Shown: positions 1-9,605 of the stretch, piece by piece
Position numbering within the stretch: position 1 is the stretch's first letter
How the letters are laid out: every line of letters begins with the position of its first letter
NCBI RefSeq assembly: GCF_023156195.1
Contig: NZ_JAKUKA010000001.1
Location: 1,674,001-1,738,000, forward strand
DNA from: Chitinophaga sedimenti
GTDB taxonomy: Bacteria > Bacteroidota > Bacteroidia > Chitinophagales > Chitinophagaceae
Length of the DNA: 64,000 nt
Direction of reading: 5' to 3'
Notes under the pieces: model-generated
Database searches by the model: none
What the model was told of the DNA's origin: nothing
The model's input: the letters and a program-made list of their open reading frames with translations, nothing else
Position numbers and translations under genes: made by a program

Positions 1-381
1 CGCCGCATGGTCACTCCGCCATGTAGCAGAAAAACATCCAGCGCTGCTCCTGCCGCATCTTGATGCCATTGTAGAACGGCTCGGTGACAAGGATATACCG
101 GTGGCGGTTAAACGAAACGTTATGGCCGTACTGCAAGGGATTCCCATCCCCGAAAACCTGCACGGCCCGGTTATGAATTATTGCTTCGATTTTCTCAGGA
201 CCCGGCAGAAACGATTGCTGTGAAATCGTTCTGCATGGCTATTCTCGGGCAGCTTGCCCAATCTTACCCTGAAATCAAGAATGAAATCATACTGGTGATA
301 GAAGACCTGCTGGAACAAGGGGCCAGTCCGGGTATCCGCTCCCGCGCCGGCAAAACGCTGAAGGCTTTGGGAAAATTATAA
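1..381 (+). CDS. HEAT-repeat-like protein, C-terminal part
   Basis: The left part is open in frame 2 from the window edge to about position 197, and the right part continues in frame 1 to the TAA at 379-381. Adding one base near 197 (TTTCTCAGG) joins them. The joined product has paired amphipathic helices with HEAT-like spacing, for example HVAEKHPALLLPHLDAIVE followed by VKRNVMAVLQGI, and ends in GKTLKALGKL. Such alpha-solenoids usually bind other proteins. The start lies outside the window and no specific function can be assigned. It converges on infC and shares a terminator with it. Confidence 0.6.
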
Positions 382-387
382 AAACAG

Positions 388-416
388 AAAGCCCGGAACT
401 GAACGCTCCGGGCTTT
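388..416. terminator. Bidirectional terminator between the HEAT-like gene and infC
   Basis: A perfect 10-bp stem (AAAGCCCGGA at 388-397, TCCGGGCTTT at 407-416) has a 9-nt loop. It begins 6 bp after the + strand stop codon and lies 20 bp beyond the infC stop on the minus strand. A/T runs at both ends of the stem suit both convergent genes. Confidence 0.8.
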
Positions 417-435
417 ACTAACATTATTTGACCGC

Positions 436-1255
436 TTAGTTGCTGCCTTCTGTGTTCGATTCTGCAGAGGGCGTTTCTGTAGCGGGTTTGTTTTTGTACT
501 GAATGTTGATCGGCGGACGGCCGGCAGGCGTGATCTGCGTAGTACCGGGCTGCTGGGCAGACGGGGCAACTGCAGGACGCTCAGGTCTCTCGATTCTTTC
601 CGGGCGGTCCGTTCTTTCAGGACGCTCGGGCCTTGGAGGTCTTTCGGTTTTTTCAGGCTTTTCAGCTTTTTCGCCGGATTTCTTCTTCGCGCTTTTCGGA
701 GCGAAGATGGCGATCATCCTTTTACCTTCCATGAGCGGCATACCTTCAAGGGCACCTACTTCTGCGAGGCGCTCCGCGAATTTCAGCAGGATCAGCTCAC
801 CACGTTCTTTAAACATGATGGCACGACCTTTAAACTGAACGTATGTCTTTACTTTATTACCTTCCTTGAGGAATTTCTCAGCATGTTTAGCTTTGAAGTC
901 GAAGTCATGATCGTCCGTATTTGGCGTAAAGCGAATTTCTTTCACTTCGCTTTTATGCGCGTTGGCTTTCATTTCCTTTTCCTTCTTCTTCTTCTCGTAA
1001 AGGAATTTATTGTAATCGATGATTCTGCATACGGGTGGGGCCGCATTAGGGGAGATTTCCACGAGGTCTAAACCCCTGGTCATCTGCCATGCGCTGCGCA
1101 TCTTCTGTACGATATACGCCAACCTCCACGTTGTCACCTACCAATCGAACTTCAGGAACGCGGATCATCCTGTTGGTGCGATGTTCTTGTTGTTGTTCTC
1201 TTCTGAAGTTAGGGCCTTTACCCCGGTTAAAATTTGGCTTTGGTCTTTGTTGCAT
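436..1255 (-). CDS. infC: Translation initiation factor IF-3 (frameshifted in this sequence)
   Basis: IF-3 binds the 30S subunit, prevents premature 50S joining and checks the start codon and initiator tRNA. The N-domain ([20 protein letters not shown]) and the conserved [17 protein letters not shown] segment lie in different frames. Removing one base of the AAA at 1070-1072 joins them into about 272 residues. The C-domain follows ([17 protein letters not shown], then [16 protein letters not shown]). A C-terminal tail of about 70 residues carries RPER-type repeats and is otherwise Pro/Ala rich; such tails are frequent in Bacteroidota IF-3. The start is the ATG at 1255. thrS lies just upstream on the same strand, as is common, but rpmI and rplT, which often follow infC, are absent: a terminator follows instead. 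Confidence 0.93.
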
Positions 1256-1316
1256 TAAGAATAATAAAAATTACTAAAATTAAATTTTACTGATCGATAC
1301 GTAAATTACAACTTTC

Positions 1317-3259
1317 TTATTCAAAAGGTTTACGATTTATCACCTCATCGCCGATCAAATCGATGAAATTTTTAATCTCCATGGTTCCCAGGTCACCTTT
1401 CGCCTGACGACGAACTGCCACCACATTATCGGCAGCTTCCTTCTCGCCCAGCACCAGCATGTATGGAATCTTGGCCAGCTCGGCTTCCCGGATTTTCTTA
1501 CCGATTTTTTCAGCACGGTCGTCAATCTCAGCGCGAATTTCGGATTTTTTCAGCAATTCTGCCACTTTTTCCGCATAAGCCTGACTCTTGTCACTGATTG
1601 GCAGGATCTTCACCTGCGTTGGAGCCAGCCACAGCGGGAACTTACCGGCTACGTGCTCAATCAGTACCGCGATGAAACGCTCCAGCGAACCAAATGGCGC
1701 CCTGTGAATCATTACCGGGCGGTGTTTGGCGTTATCGGCGCCAATATATTCCAGTTCAAAACGCTCCGGCAGGTTGTAATCTACCTGGATGGTACCCAGC
1801 TGCCATTTACGGCCAAGGGCATCCTTTACCATGAAATCAAGTTTCGGGCCATAGAATGCAGCTTCGCCATATTCTACCACCGTTGGCAGTCCTTTTTCCT
1901 GTGCACTTTCTATAATTGCCTGCTCAGCCAGGTTCCAGTTCTCATCGCTGCCGATGTACTTGGAACGGTCGTCCTTATCCCTGAGTGAGATCTGCGCAGT
2001 GTAGTCGGTAAAGCTCAGGCTTTTGAAAACGTACAGAACGAGATCAATTACTTTGATAAATTCTTCCTTTACCTGGTCGGGACGGCAGAACAGGTGCGCA
2101 TCGTCCTGGGTAAATCCGCGTACGCGGGTCAGGCCATGCAACTCACCGTGCTGCTCGTAACGGTAAACCGTACCGAACTCGGCGAAGCGAACCGGCAAAT
2201 CTTTATAGGACTTCGGAGACGCTTTGTAAATTTCGCAGTGGTGCGGACAGTTCATCGGTTTCAGCAGAAACTCCTCACCTTCTTCGGGTGTAGAGATCGG
2301 CTGGAAGCTGTCTTTACCATATTTCTCGTAGTGGCCGGAAGTTACGTAGAGCTGCTTGCTGCCAATGTGCGGCGTTACTACAGGCAGGTAGCCGCTTTCC
2401 AATTGCGCCTTTTGCAGAAACTGCTGTAAACGCTCGCGGAGCATAGCGCCTTTCGGCAACCACAGCGGCAGGCCCAAACCAACTTTCTCGGAGAAAGTAA
2501 ACAGCTCCAGTTCTTTGCCCAGTTTGCGGTGGTCACGTTTCTTCGCTTCCTCCAGCAACAACATGTGCTCATCCAGTTCTTTCTGACTTGGGAACGTAAT
2601 ACCGTAGATGCGGGTAAGCATCTTGTTGTTCTCATTCCCCTGCCAGTAAGCACCGGCAATATTTGTCAGCTTGATAGCCTTGATAAAGCTCGTATTCGGG
2701 ATGTGCGGGCCTTTACACAGATCGGTGAAACCGCCCTGGGTATAGAAGGTGATAGAACCATCCTGCAGTTTGTTGATCAGCTCCAGTTTATAGGGATCGC
2801 CTTTTTCGGTAAAATACTGGATAGCGTCTGCTTTAGACACATCTTTGCGAACGTATACGCTGCTGGTTTTCGCCAGTTCGTTCATCTTTACTTCCAGCTT
2901 TTTCAGGTCTTCCTCTCCTATCTGGCGGTCGCCCAGGTCCACATCGTAATAAAAACCTCCGTTCTCACTCGCGGGACCGGCACCAAATTTCACTCCAGGA
3001 AACAGTGCTTCGGGGCCTCGGCCAATAAGTGGGCCGAAGAGTGCCACAACGTGGACTTGCCATCTTTATCGTTCCACGTGAGGAGCTGCAACGTACTATC
3101 CGTCGTAATCGGGCGCGTGGCGTCGATCACCTCGCCGTTTACATTGGCTGATAATACTTTGCGCGCAAGTCCTTCACTGATCGACTTGGCAACGTCCAGC
3201 GCGGTAACGCCTGGTTCATACTGTCTGACTGCTCCATCCGGGAGTGTAATGTTGATCAT
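1317..3259 (-). CDS. thrS: Threonyl-tRNA synthetase (frameshifted in this sequence)
   Basis: It charges tRNA-Thr with threonine in the cytoplasm. Domains in order are TGS ([20 protein letters not shown]), the editing/SAD domain with HSSAH, the class II catalytic core with the zinc-ligand segment [10 protein letters not shown] and motif 2 region [11 protein letters not shown], motif 3 ([11 protein letters not shown]), and the anticodon-binding domain. The frame breaks at about 3008-3012, where GCCCCGAA stands for an expected GCC-CTC-GAA; adding one base gives 647 residues, the normal length. The start is the ATG at 3259. It lies 61 bp upstream of infC on the same strand, so co-transcription is likely. 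I see no T-box leader. Confidence 0.95.
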
Positions 3260-3282
3260 ATTAGTCTAAGATCTTCTTTATA

Positions 3283-3306
3283 AAATGCTTGCGAAGTTAA
3301 GCATTT
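3283..3306 (-). other. Hairpin between the TonB receptor and thrS
   Basis: A perfect 8-bp inverted repeat (AAATGCTT, 8-nt loop, AAGCATTT) sits between the receptor stop (3330) and the thrS start (3259). Read on the minus strand it is followed only by TTTATAAAG, so it may be a weak terminator for the receptor or part of the thrS leader. The sequence does not decide between these. Confidence 0.35.
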
Positions 3307-3329
3307 GGGTGGAAATTAACCAGCAGTCA

Positions 3330-5714
3330 CTAAAACTTAAAGTTCCAGGTAGCTGAAGGTAGTACCGGAAACAGCGAAACCTTGCGGCCCTTCACTTCCA
3401 GGTTGCCGCCGGACACACTCCCCTTCTGGTAAAAATACATGAAATACGGGTTCATCCTGCTGTAGACATTATAGATGGAAAAAGCCCAGCTGCTGCCCTG
3501 CACACGGTCGTTGAAACGCTTTCTTTTCGGGGTATAAATCGCGGAAAGGTCTAACCGGTGATACGGCTCCATCCGGTAAGAGTTTAACTTACCCATCTCC
3601 TGCCGCAGCACCCCTTCCACGAAATAAAACTTCTCCGGCAATGTAGTCGTATTTCCGGAGCCAAAGATGAATACCCCCGAAAAGCTCCAGCGCTTACTGA
3701 GGTCGTACGTACCTATCACAGCCCAGGTCGTGCCGGCGGTCGTACTTCGCCGGGAACTTATCGCCGTCGTTCAGGTCAGGAAACTTACGCCAGGTCCAGG
3801 CCAGGGTATATCCCAGCCAGCCGGTGAACTTGCCGTTGTTTTTCTTGAGGAATAATTCTGCTCCGTAAGCCCAGCCCTTGCCGAATACGAAATCTTCCTC
3901 CGGGTCGGATATCGACGGTGTATAACCCTCGCGGTATTCAACCTGGTTTTGCATCCGCTTGTAATATGCCTCTACCGACGCTTCGTAGTCGTTATCGGCA
4001 AAGTTCCTGAAATAGCCGGCGGAGTATTGCCAGGCGATCTGCGGTTTTACGAGGTAGGTGCTGGGTACCCATATGTCCGTGGGCAATGATGATCCGGAAT
4101 TGGTCACCGGGTGAATGAACTGGTTGTTCCTCGTCACCGATGCTTTTATGCTGTTATTGTCGTTCAGGGCATAACGTACGATCAGGCGCGGCTCCGGCCA
4201 TCCGTATGCCCGCACGGGCACGCCTTTCCCCCAATACGTACTGTCCAGCTTGTTGCCATCCTCATCGCGCTCGAAAGCCGTGTACGGTCCAATCTGCTGA
4301 AAACCACTGTAACGTAACCCTATATTCACTTTTAATTGCGGACTGATGTCCCAGTCATCTGGATGTACAATGCTGCTTCATGGGCAAATTTCTTATACGT
4401 ATTGTCCGGGTTAAAAGTCGTGCTGTCCTGCGCGCCGGAAATTGATGAGGGGCGAAAAACGTGGTAAATATAATTACCGCCAAATTTCAAGTGATGCTTT
4501 GCAGTTACATAGTAATCAAGATCCAGCTTGGCATTCAGGTCGCGTATGCCCGACTTCATGCGAATGTCGAAATCGCTCTGCCTGCCGGAGAACTCGAACT
4601 TGTAATCGTTATAAATCAGCGAAGTATTGGCGAACAGTTTTTGCGAAAACACGTGGTTCCAGCGCAGCGTGGCAGTAGCATTGCCCCATGGGATGTGGGC
4701 ATTAAACGCGCGCTCTTTATTGTTGAAGGTGAAAACATCCTGCCCCATATATGCGCTGAGGTACAGGCGGTCTTTATCCGAGAATTTATAATTCGCTTTA
4801 GCATTCAGGTCATAGAAGTAATATCCGGATCCATAAAAATCGCTTTTGGGAGATATAAAGGGTTTTGTGAGCAGATCAACATAAGTTCTTCTACCAGAGA
4901 ACATAAAAGAGGACTTATCCTTTTGTATAGGTCCCTGGATAGACAGCCGGGATGCAATGGCGCCTAAACCGCCTTCCACCTCGAAGCCCTGATTGTTACC
5001 CTCTTTCATGTTCACGTCTACCACCGATGATAAACGCCCACCGTAACTGGCCGGCATCCCGCCTTTGATGAGGGTTACATCCTTAATCGCGTCAGCATTG
5101 AAGATAGAAAAGAAGCCGAACAGGTGACCGGTATTGTATACAGGCGCCTCGTCCAGCAAAATCAAATTCTGGTCGGGGCCACCACCGCGCACATAGAAAC
5201 CGGCATTCCCCTCACCCGCCGCCTGTACGCCGGGCATCATTTGCATCACCTTTAAAATGTCTACTTCACCCATTAATGCGGGCAACTTCTTCATGTCGGC
5301 AGTGGACATGGAAATACGTCCCATGTCGGTACTGCGGATGTTCTCATCTTTCCGTTTACTAGTCACCACCACCTCCTTCGCCTGTATGGCGCCGGTGCTT
5401 AATGCCAGGTTTTTTGTGAGGTTTTTGTCCGGGGTGAGCGCCGTTTCCTGTGGCGTATATCCAAGGAAGGAATATACCAGTGTGTAGTCACCGGCAGGTA
5501 ACGTAAGGGAGTAAAAGCCGTACGCGTTGGTTTGCACGCCGGTAAGCGTGCCTTTCACCATTACGTTGGCGCCGGGTATAGATTCTCCATTGCGGGCATC
5601 GGTGATATAACCGCTGATAGTGAAGCGGGCAACGGCTTGTCCTACGGCCTGCAAAGCGGTCGCGGTCAGCAGCAACAGGGTGAGGAATAAAATGGGTGCC
5701 CTCCGGTTAAACAT
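3330..5714 (-). CDS. TonB-dependent receptor with carboxypeptidase-regulatory-like domain (two frameshifts)
   Basis: This is an outer-membrane beta-barrel for energised uptake of an unknown ligand. A signal peptide (LFLTLLLLTATALQAVGQ) is followed by a CarboxypepD_reg-like domain (GYITDARNGESIPGANVMVKG), a plug (FYVRGGGPDQNLILLDEAPV, then IKGGMPASYGGRLSSVVDV) and a barrel ending in SATWNFKF. Two single-base errors split it: one base missing near 4360 (CAGATGAC for CAGGATGAC) and one extra at 3722-3724. Corrected length is 794 residues. No SusD partner is adjacent, so it is not a standard SusCD pair. The substrate cannot be told from the sequence. Confidence 0.88.
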
Positions 5715-5767
5715 ATTTCGGGATTAAAGCATGTGCCTCCGTACAATTAAATCGTGGGCGGCCAGCA

Positions 5768-6352
5768 CTACTGGTACCGCAGCGTATCGGTAACAGACAC
5801 GCAGCTGCCATTCATGCTTTCGCCATAGTACGGGTTATGAATCTCGGTGTTAGGGCTCAGCCAGTAAGCGCCTTCACCCAGGGCCATAGAGCAGTAAATG
5901 CGGTAAATGGTATCGCTTTTAAGGCCGGTGGCTTTCACCATGTCAAACAGCATATCGGTAACCATGTGATAAGCCGCACGCTTCTTTTCTATGTCGGTTT
6001 CGCCCAGCAGACCGGTCAGTTCGGCGCTGATGCCGCCGGAAGCGGAGGTGACGATCGAGTAAATATTGGAATCGGAACGCAATACGTCGGCTGGCAGACT
6101 GTCAATATGCCGTTTGAAATCGAGGGCCGCATCGTTCACCTTCATATCATCCGCCGCCACGAGGTGTTGCGTAAGCGTATAATAGCTGTTCATGGCAATT
6201 TTCAGTGAATCATAGAATACGGCCGGGTAAGGCGCCTGGTAAGCGGCCTGCCGGGACGTATCGCCCGCTTCTGCAGGCTTTGCCTGCTGCTGACAGGCTG
6301 CCAAAGTCGTCATCCCCGCTAACGCCATCATTCCGAATAATTTCAATCGCAT
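5768..6352 (-). CDS. DUF3347-family lipoprotein
   Basis: A 194-residue lipoprotein starts at the ATG at 6352 (upstream in-frame codons look non-coding). Its signal peptide ends in the lipobox LAAC, followed by a low-complexity linker (QQQAKPAEAGD). The mature part is mostly helical and ends in a block typical of DUF3347 proteins (YCSMALGEGAYWLSPNTEI, then NPYYGESM). In that family the block often reads MCPM; here it reads YCSM. DUF3347 domains are often associated with copper or heavy-metal efflux adaptors, and a Cus-like two-component system lies about 2.6 kb away. A metal-related role is inferred only. Confidence 0.75.
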   Translation of the reverse strand: MRLKLFGMMALAGMTTLAACQQQAKPAEAGDTSRQAAYQAPYPAVFYDSLKIAMNSYYTLTQHLVAADDMKVNDAALDFKRHIDSLPADVLRSDSNIYSIVTSASGGISAELTGLLGETDIEKKRAAYHMVTDMLFDMVKATGLKSDTIYRIYCSMALGEGAYWLSPNTEIHNPYYGESMNGSCVSVTDTLRYQ

Positions 6353-6520
6353 TTCCTTACGTTTCGGACAAAGATATATAATAAATTTATTGATGAGACG
6401 CACGTTTTCCCGCTTCCCATCCCCTTCGTGTTGCCCTACCTGTACTTTTTCCACACCGTTAAACGGTTCCGGCGGTAGCACAACCCCAAAACTGTAGCAA
6501 GCGACCGTCATGTAGCCCCA

Positions 6521-6657
6521 ATCGGGATTATTATTTAGCAGGGTAAACCCTATTTCAGGACTAGATCCTGTAAACCTTTATACGGATTAACAACAACAGG
6601 TGTAACCTTAATCCGGATTATTAACCTGGGTGTAAACCGATTTCAGGATAAGACCGG
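6521..6657. repeat. Imperfect direct repeat, two copies 90 bp apart
   Basis: Copy 1 starts at 6521 (ATCGGGATTATTA, then GGGTAAACCCTATTTCAGGA). Copy 2 starts at 6611 (ATCCGGATTATTA, then GTGTAAACCGATTTCAGGA). Element order is conserved with small internal differences. Function unknown. Confidence 0.6.
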
Positions 6658-6680
6658 ACAAGACCATCTTGTCTTTAATG

Positions 6681-6735
6681 CATCCTAGGTTCATCCTAGG
6701 TTCATCCTAGGTTCAAACTAGGTTCAACCTAGGTT
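6681..6735. repeat. Five tandem 11-bp repeats with CCTAGG cores
   Basis: Five consecutive 11-bp units fill 6681-6735: CATCCTAGGTT three times, then CAAACTAGGTT and CAACCTAGGTT. Four of the five contain the CCTAGG palindrome. Eleven base pairs is close to one DNA turn, so the units face the same side of the helix. The AAC element continues at 11-bp spacing at 6740, 6751, 6762, 6773 and 6784. Confidence 0.85.
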
Positions 6736-6857
6736 CGTAAACCTACTTTGAACCTAATATTAACGAAGTATAAACGAAAGATCAACGAAGTATCTTCAAA
6801 AGATGGCTCAAGAGTGCACAAGGGGTGAAGGGAGCGTCGCAACGGCGGCTAAATAGG

Positions 6858-6907
6858 AAAGTTACTGCCTGCTCCCCCTTGCGATGCCATTTCTAAATAG
6901 TAACTTT
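6858..6907 (+). promoter_or_regulatory. ABC-F promoter with overlapping inverted repeat
   Basis: TTG at 6879-6881, 19 bp, then TAACTTTG at 6901-6908 matches the Bacteroidota housekeeping promoter pattern (TTTG, about 19 bp, TAnnTTTG). This predicts transcription starting about 20 bp before the ATG at 6937. A perfect 9-bp inverted repeat (AAAGTTACT at 6858-6866, AGTAACTTT at 6899-6907) has its right arm over the -7 element and its left arm upstream of the -33 element, so it could be an operator. Confidence 0.6.
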
Positions 6908-6936
6908 GGGCGTTTTTTTAACTATACGACGATATT

Positions 6937-8906
6937 ATGCTGTTAGCATTACAGGATGTAACCTTTGATTTTGGAGCCAGGACCATCGTTCGGGACGCCT
7001 CCTCGGCACATTGTGCCCGGCGACCGTGTTGGGCTCATTGGTATGAACGGTACCGGTAAATCCACTCTTCTCAGAATTATCAATGGCGAATACTCTATTT
7101 CCGGCGGTAGCCTGAATAAAGCAAAGGGGCTGTCCCTCGGCTTCTTTAACCAGGACCTGCTCAGTTTCGAGTCCGACGACTCCATCCACGGAAGTAGGGA
7201 TGACCGCGTTTGGCGAAGCCCTGCAGGTAGAAAAAGACCTGGAACGCCTGGTAGCCGAAATGGAACACAACGAAAGCGAAGCAATTCTCAACGAATACAG
7301 CGATAAACTTCACCTGTTCGAAACCCTCGACGGGTATAATATGCGCAACAAGTCAGCCCAGGTGCTTGAAGGCCTCGGTTTCAGCACAGCCGACCTGGAG
7401 CGTCCGTACAACCAGTTCTCGGGTGGATGGCGCATGCGTGTACTGCTGGCCCGGCTCATCCTGCAGCACCCCGACGTGCTCATGCTCGATGAACCGACGA
7501 ACCACCTTGACCTCCCTTCCATCGAATGGCTGGAAAGATACCTTTCCACTTACGACGGCGCTGTCATCATCGTATCGCACGACCGTTACTTCTGGACAAG
7601 ATGGTGAACAAGATCGTGGAGCTGTACCAGCAGGAACTGCATCACTATGCCGGCAATTACTCGGATTACGAAGTGGAGAAAGACATGCGCCGCGAGTTGC
7701 AGCAGCGGGCCTACGAAAACCAGCAGGACTATATTCGCCAGCAGGAACGGTTCGTAGAGCGCTTTAAGGCAAAAGCCTCCAAGGCAGCACAGGCACAGAG
7801 TATTATGAAGCGCCTCGATAAAATCGAGCGCATCGAGCAGGTAGATGGTGGCCCGTCCAAAATTCGCATCAACTTTTCTGTAGATAAACAACCTGGTAAA
7901 ATCCTGCTCACGCTGAGCGATGTATCCAAGAACTTCGGTCAGCTCGAGGTACTAAAAATACCAGTGCGGAAATTAACCGTGGTGACAAGATTGCACTGAT
8001 CGGTGCCAACGGCAAAGGTAAATCGACCTTGCTGCGCATTATCGCAGGCTCTGAACCCATCAGCGGCGAACGTATTCCCGGCCACAACGTGGTAACAAGC
8101 TTCTACGCCCAACACCAGCTGGAATCACTTAACCTGGATTACGAGATCCTGGACGAGTTGAAAACAAGCGGTAGCGGCCGTAGTGAGGTAGAACTCCGCT
8201 CCCTCCTGGGCTGCTTCCTGTTTAACGGCGACGACGTGTTTAAGAAAATCCGCATCCTCTCCGGTGGCGAAAAAGCCCGTGTAGCGCTGGCGAAAACGAT
8301 CATCAGCCAGGCCAACTTCATGCTGCTGGATGAGCCCACGAACCACCTGGACATGCTGTCCGTTCAAATGCTCATCGATGCATTGAACAAATACGAGGGT
8401 AGCTTTGTACTTGTATCGCACGACCGTTACTTTGTAAGCCAGACGGCTAACAAGATATGGGAGATCGTGAACGGCGAAATCAAAGAGTTTAAAGGCACTT
8501 ACGCCGAGTGGGAAGAATTTAAACGCCGCCAGGCACAGCGCGAACAACAGGCGCAGCAGCAGGCGGCAGCGGAGAAAAAGGCGGCAGCAGCGGTGGAAAC
8601 CAAAAAGAAGGAAGCAGCACCTGCCCCCGTTAAGGGCGCCGGCGCAATAGATAAAGATGCGCAGAAGGAACTGCAGAAGCAGCAGAAACAATTCTCGCAG
8701 ATAGAGTCCCAGCTGGCTAGCCTCAACACCCGTAAGGCGAAGCTGGAAGGCGAAATGGGGGATCCCGGTACTTATGCGGACCCTAAAAGTTCAAATCCTG
8801 TGAGGAAGAGTATGCGCAGGTGACGAAGGAACTCGACCGGGTGAACCAGCAATATGAGAAGGTGTTTGACGCCATCATGGAGCTGGAAGCCAAACTTGGA
8901 AACTAG
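6937..8906 (+). CDS. ABC-F family ATPase (five frameshifts in this sequence)
   Basis: A soluble duplicated ABC ATPase without membrane domains; ABC-F proteins act on the ribosome in translation. Site 1 has Walker A GMNGTGKS, signature FSGGWRMRV and Walker B LMLDEPTNHLD. The helical linker is rich in Q/R/E (RELQQRAYENQQDYIRQQER). Site 2 has GANGKGKS, LSGGEKARVALAK and MLLDEPTNHLD. A C-terminal charged coiled coil (QQQAAAEKKAAAAVETKKK onward) recalls Uup. Breaks are near 7004 (extra C), 7190 (extra G), 7596 (C missing), 7954 (A missing) and 8784 (A missing). Correction gives 656 residues, normal for the family. The start is the ATG at 6937 and the stop the TAG at 8904-8906. Confidence 0.92.
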
Positions 8907-8918
8907 AATTTACGTTCT

Positions 8919-9605
8919 ATGCAGAAAATACTGGTAGTCGAAGATGAAGTGAAGGTGGCCAACGCGGTAAAAAAAGGACTGGAGGAAAACGGGTTTGAAG
9001 TGGAAGTGGCATATGATGGGCGGATGGGTAAAAGCCTGGCCGCCAGCCACAACTACGACCTCGTAATCCTCGATCTGAATTTACCGCATGCCAACGGATA
9101 CGAATTATGTGAAGTCATCCGCAGCCGCAACGCCAAGGTGCCTATCATTATGCTGACCGCCCTGGGCGGCCTGGATGATAAAATGCAGGCCTTTGACACG
9201 GGCGCAGACGACTACCTGGTAAAACCGTTCGACTTCCGCGAATTGCTGGCCCGTATCCGCGTGTTCCTGAAACGGGTGGGTACGGAAGTAACCACCGGCG
9301 CAGGCACCCGCCTGGTGATCGCCGACCTGGAAATAGACCGCGAGAAAAAAGATGTGGTACGCGCCGGTAAAAAGATCATGCTCACCGCCAAGGAATACCA
9401 GTTGCTGGAATTCCCGGCGCTCAATAAAGGCAAGGTGATCTCCAAACTCACCATCGCCGAAAAAGTGTGGGATATTGACTTTGATACGGGCACCAACGTG
9501 ATTGAGGTATATGTTAACTTCCTCCGTAAAAAAATAGACAAAGACTTCGACACGAAACTGCTGCACACCAAAACCGGTATGGGGTATTACCTCGCGGAAG
9601 AATGA
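8919..9605 (+). CDS. OmpR-family response regulator
   Basis: A 228-residue DNA-binding response regulator. The receiver domain has acidic residues at the start (VVEDE), the phospho-acceptor D52 in VILDLNLPH and K102 in YLVKPF. A winged-helix output domain follows (LTAKEYQLLEF, then TNVIEVYVNFLRKKI, HTKTGMGYYL). Its TGA overlaps the ATG of the histidine kinase by 4 bp, so the two are translationally coupled. It starts 12 bp after the ABC-F gene. By sequence it belongs near CusR/CopR-type regulators, and the CusB-like remnant downstream fits that. The metal signal is inferred. Confidence 0.93.
   Translation: MQKILVVEDEVKVANAVKKGLEENGFEVEVAYDGRMGKSLAASHNYDLVILDLNLPHANGYELCEVIRSRNAKVPIIMLTALGGLDDKMQAFDTGADDYLVKPFDFRELLARIRVFLKRVGTEVTTGAGTRLVIADLEIDREKKDVVRAGKKIMLTAKEYQLLEFPALNKGKVISKLTIAEKVWDIDFDTGTNVIEVYVNFLRKKIDKDFDTKLLHTKTGMGYYLAEE

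Larger units (their letters stand above)
6353..6936. other. Repeat-rich divergent intergenic region
   Basis: 584 bp without a convincing gene lie between the lipoprotein (-) and the ABC-F gene (+). They contain an imperfect direct repeat of about 48 bp (starting 6521 and 6611), an 11-bp tandem array (6681-6735), a further 11-bp phased stretch to about 6793, and the ABC-F promoter with an overlapping inverted repeat. The minus-strand reading frame running to 6511 crosses part of it but shows no protein-like features. Confidence 0.75.

Noticed and set aside
3260..3329. T-box leader for thrS
   Set aside because: Only 70 bp separate the genes; there is no T-box sequence, and this regulation is not typical of Bacteroidota.
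6681..6735. CRISPR array
   Set aside because: Units are 11 bp in direct tandem without spacers.
7200..8823. Two or more separate half-size ABC proteins
   Set aside because: The fragments overlap in order, and correcting five single-base errors gives one standard ABC-F protein.
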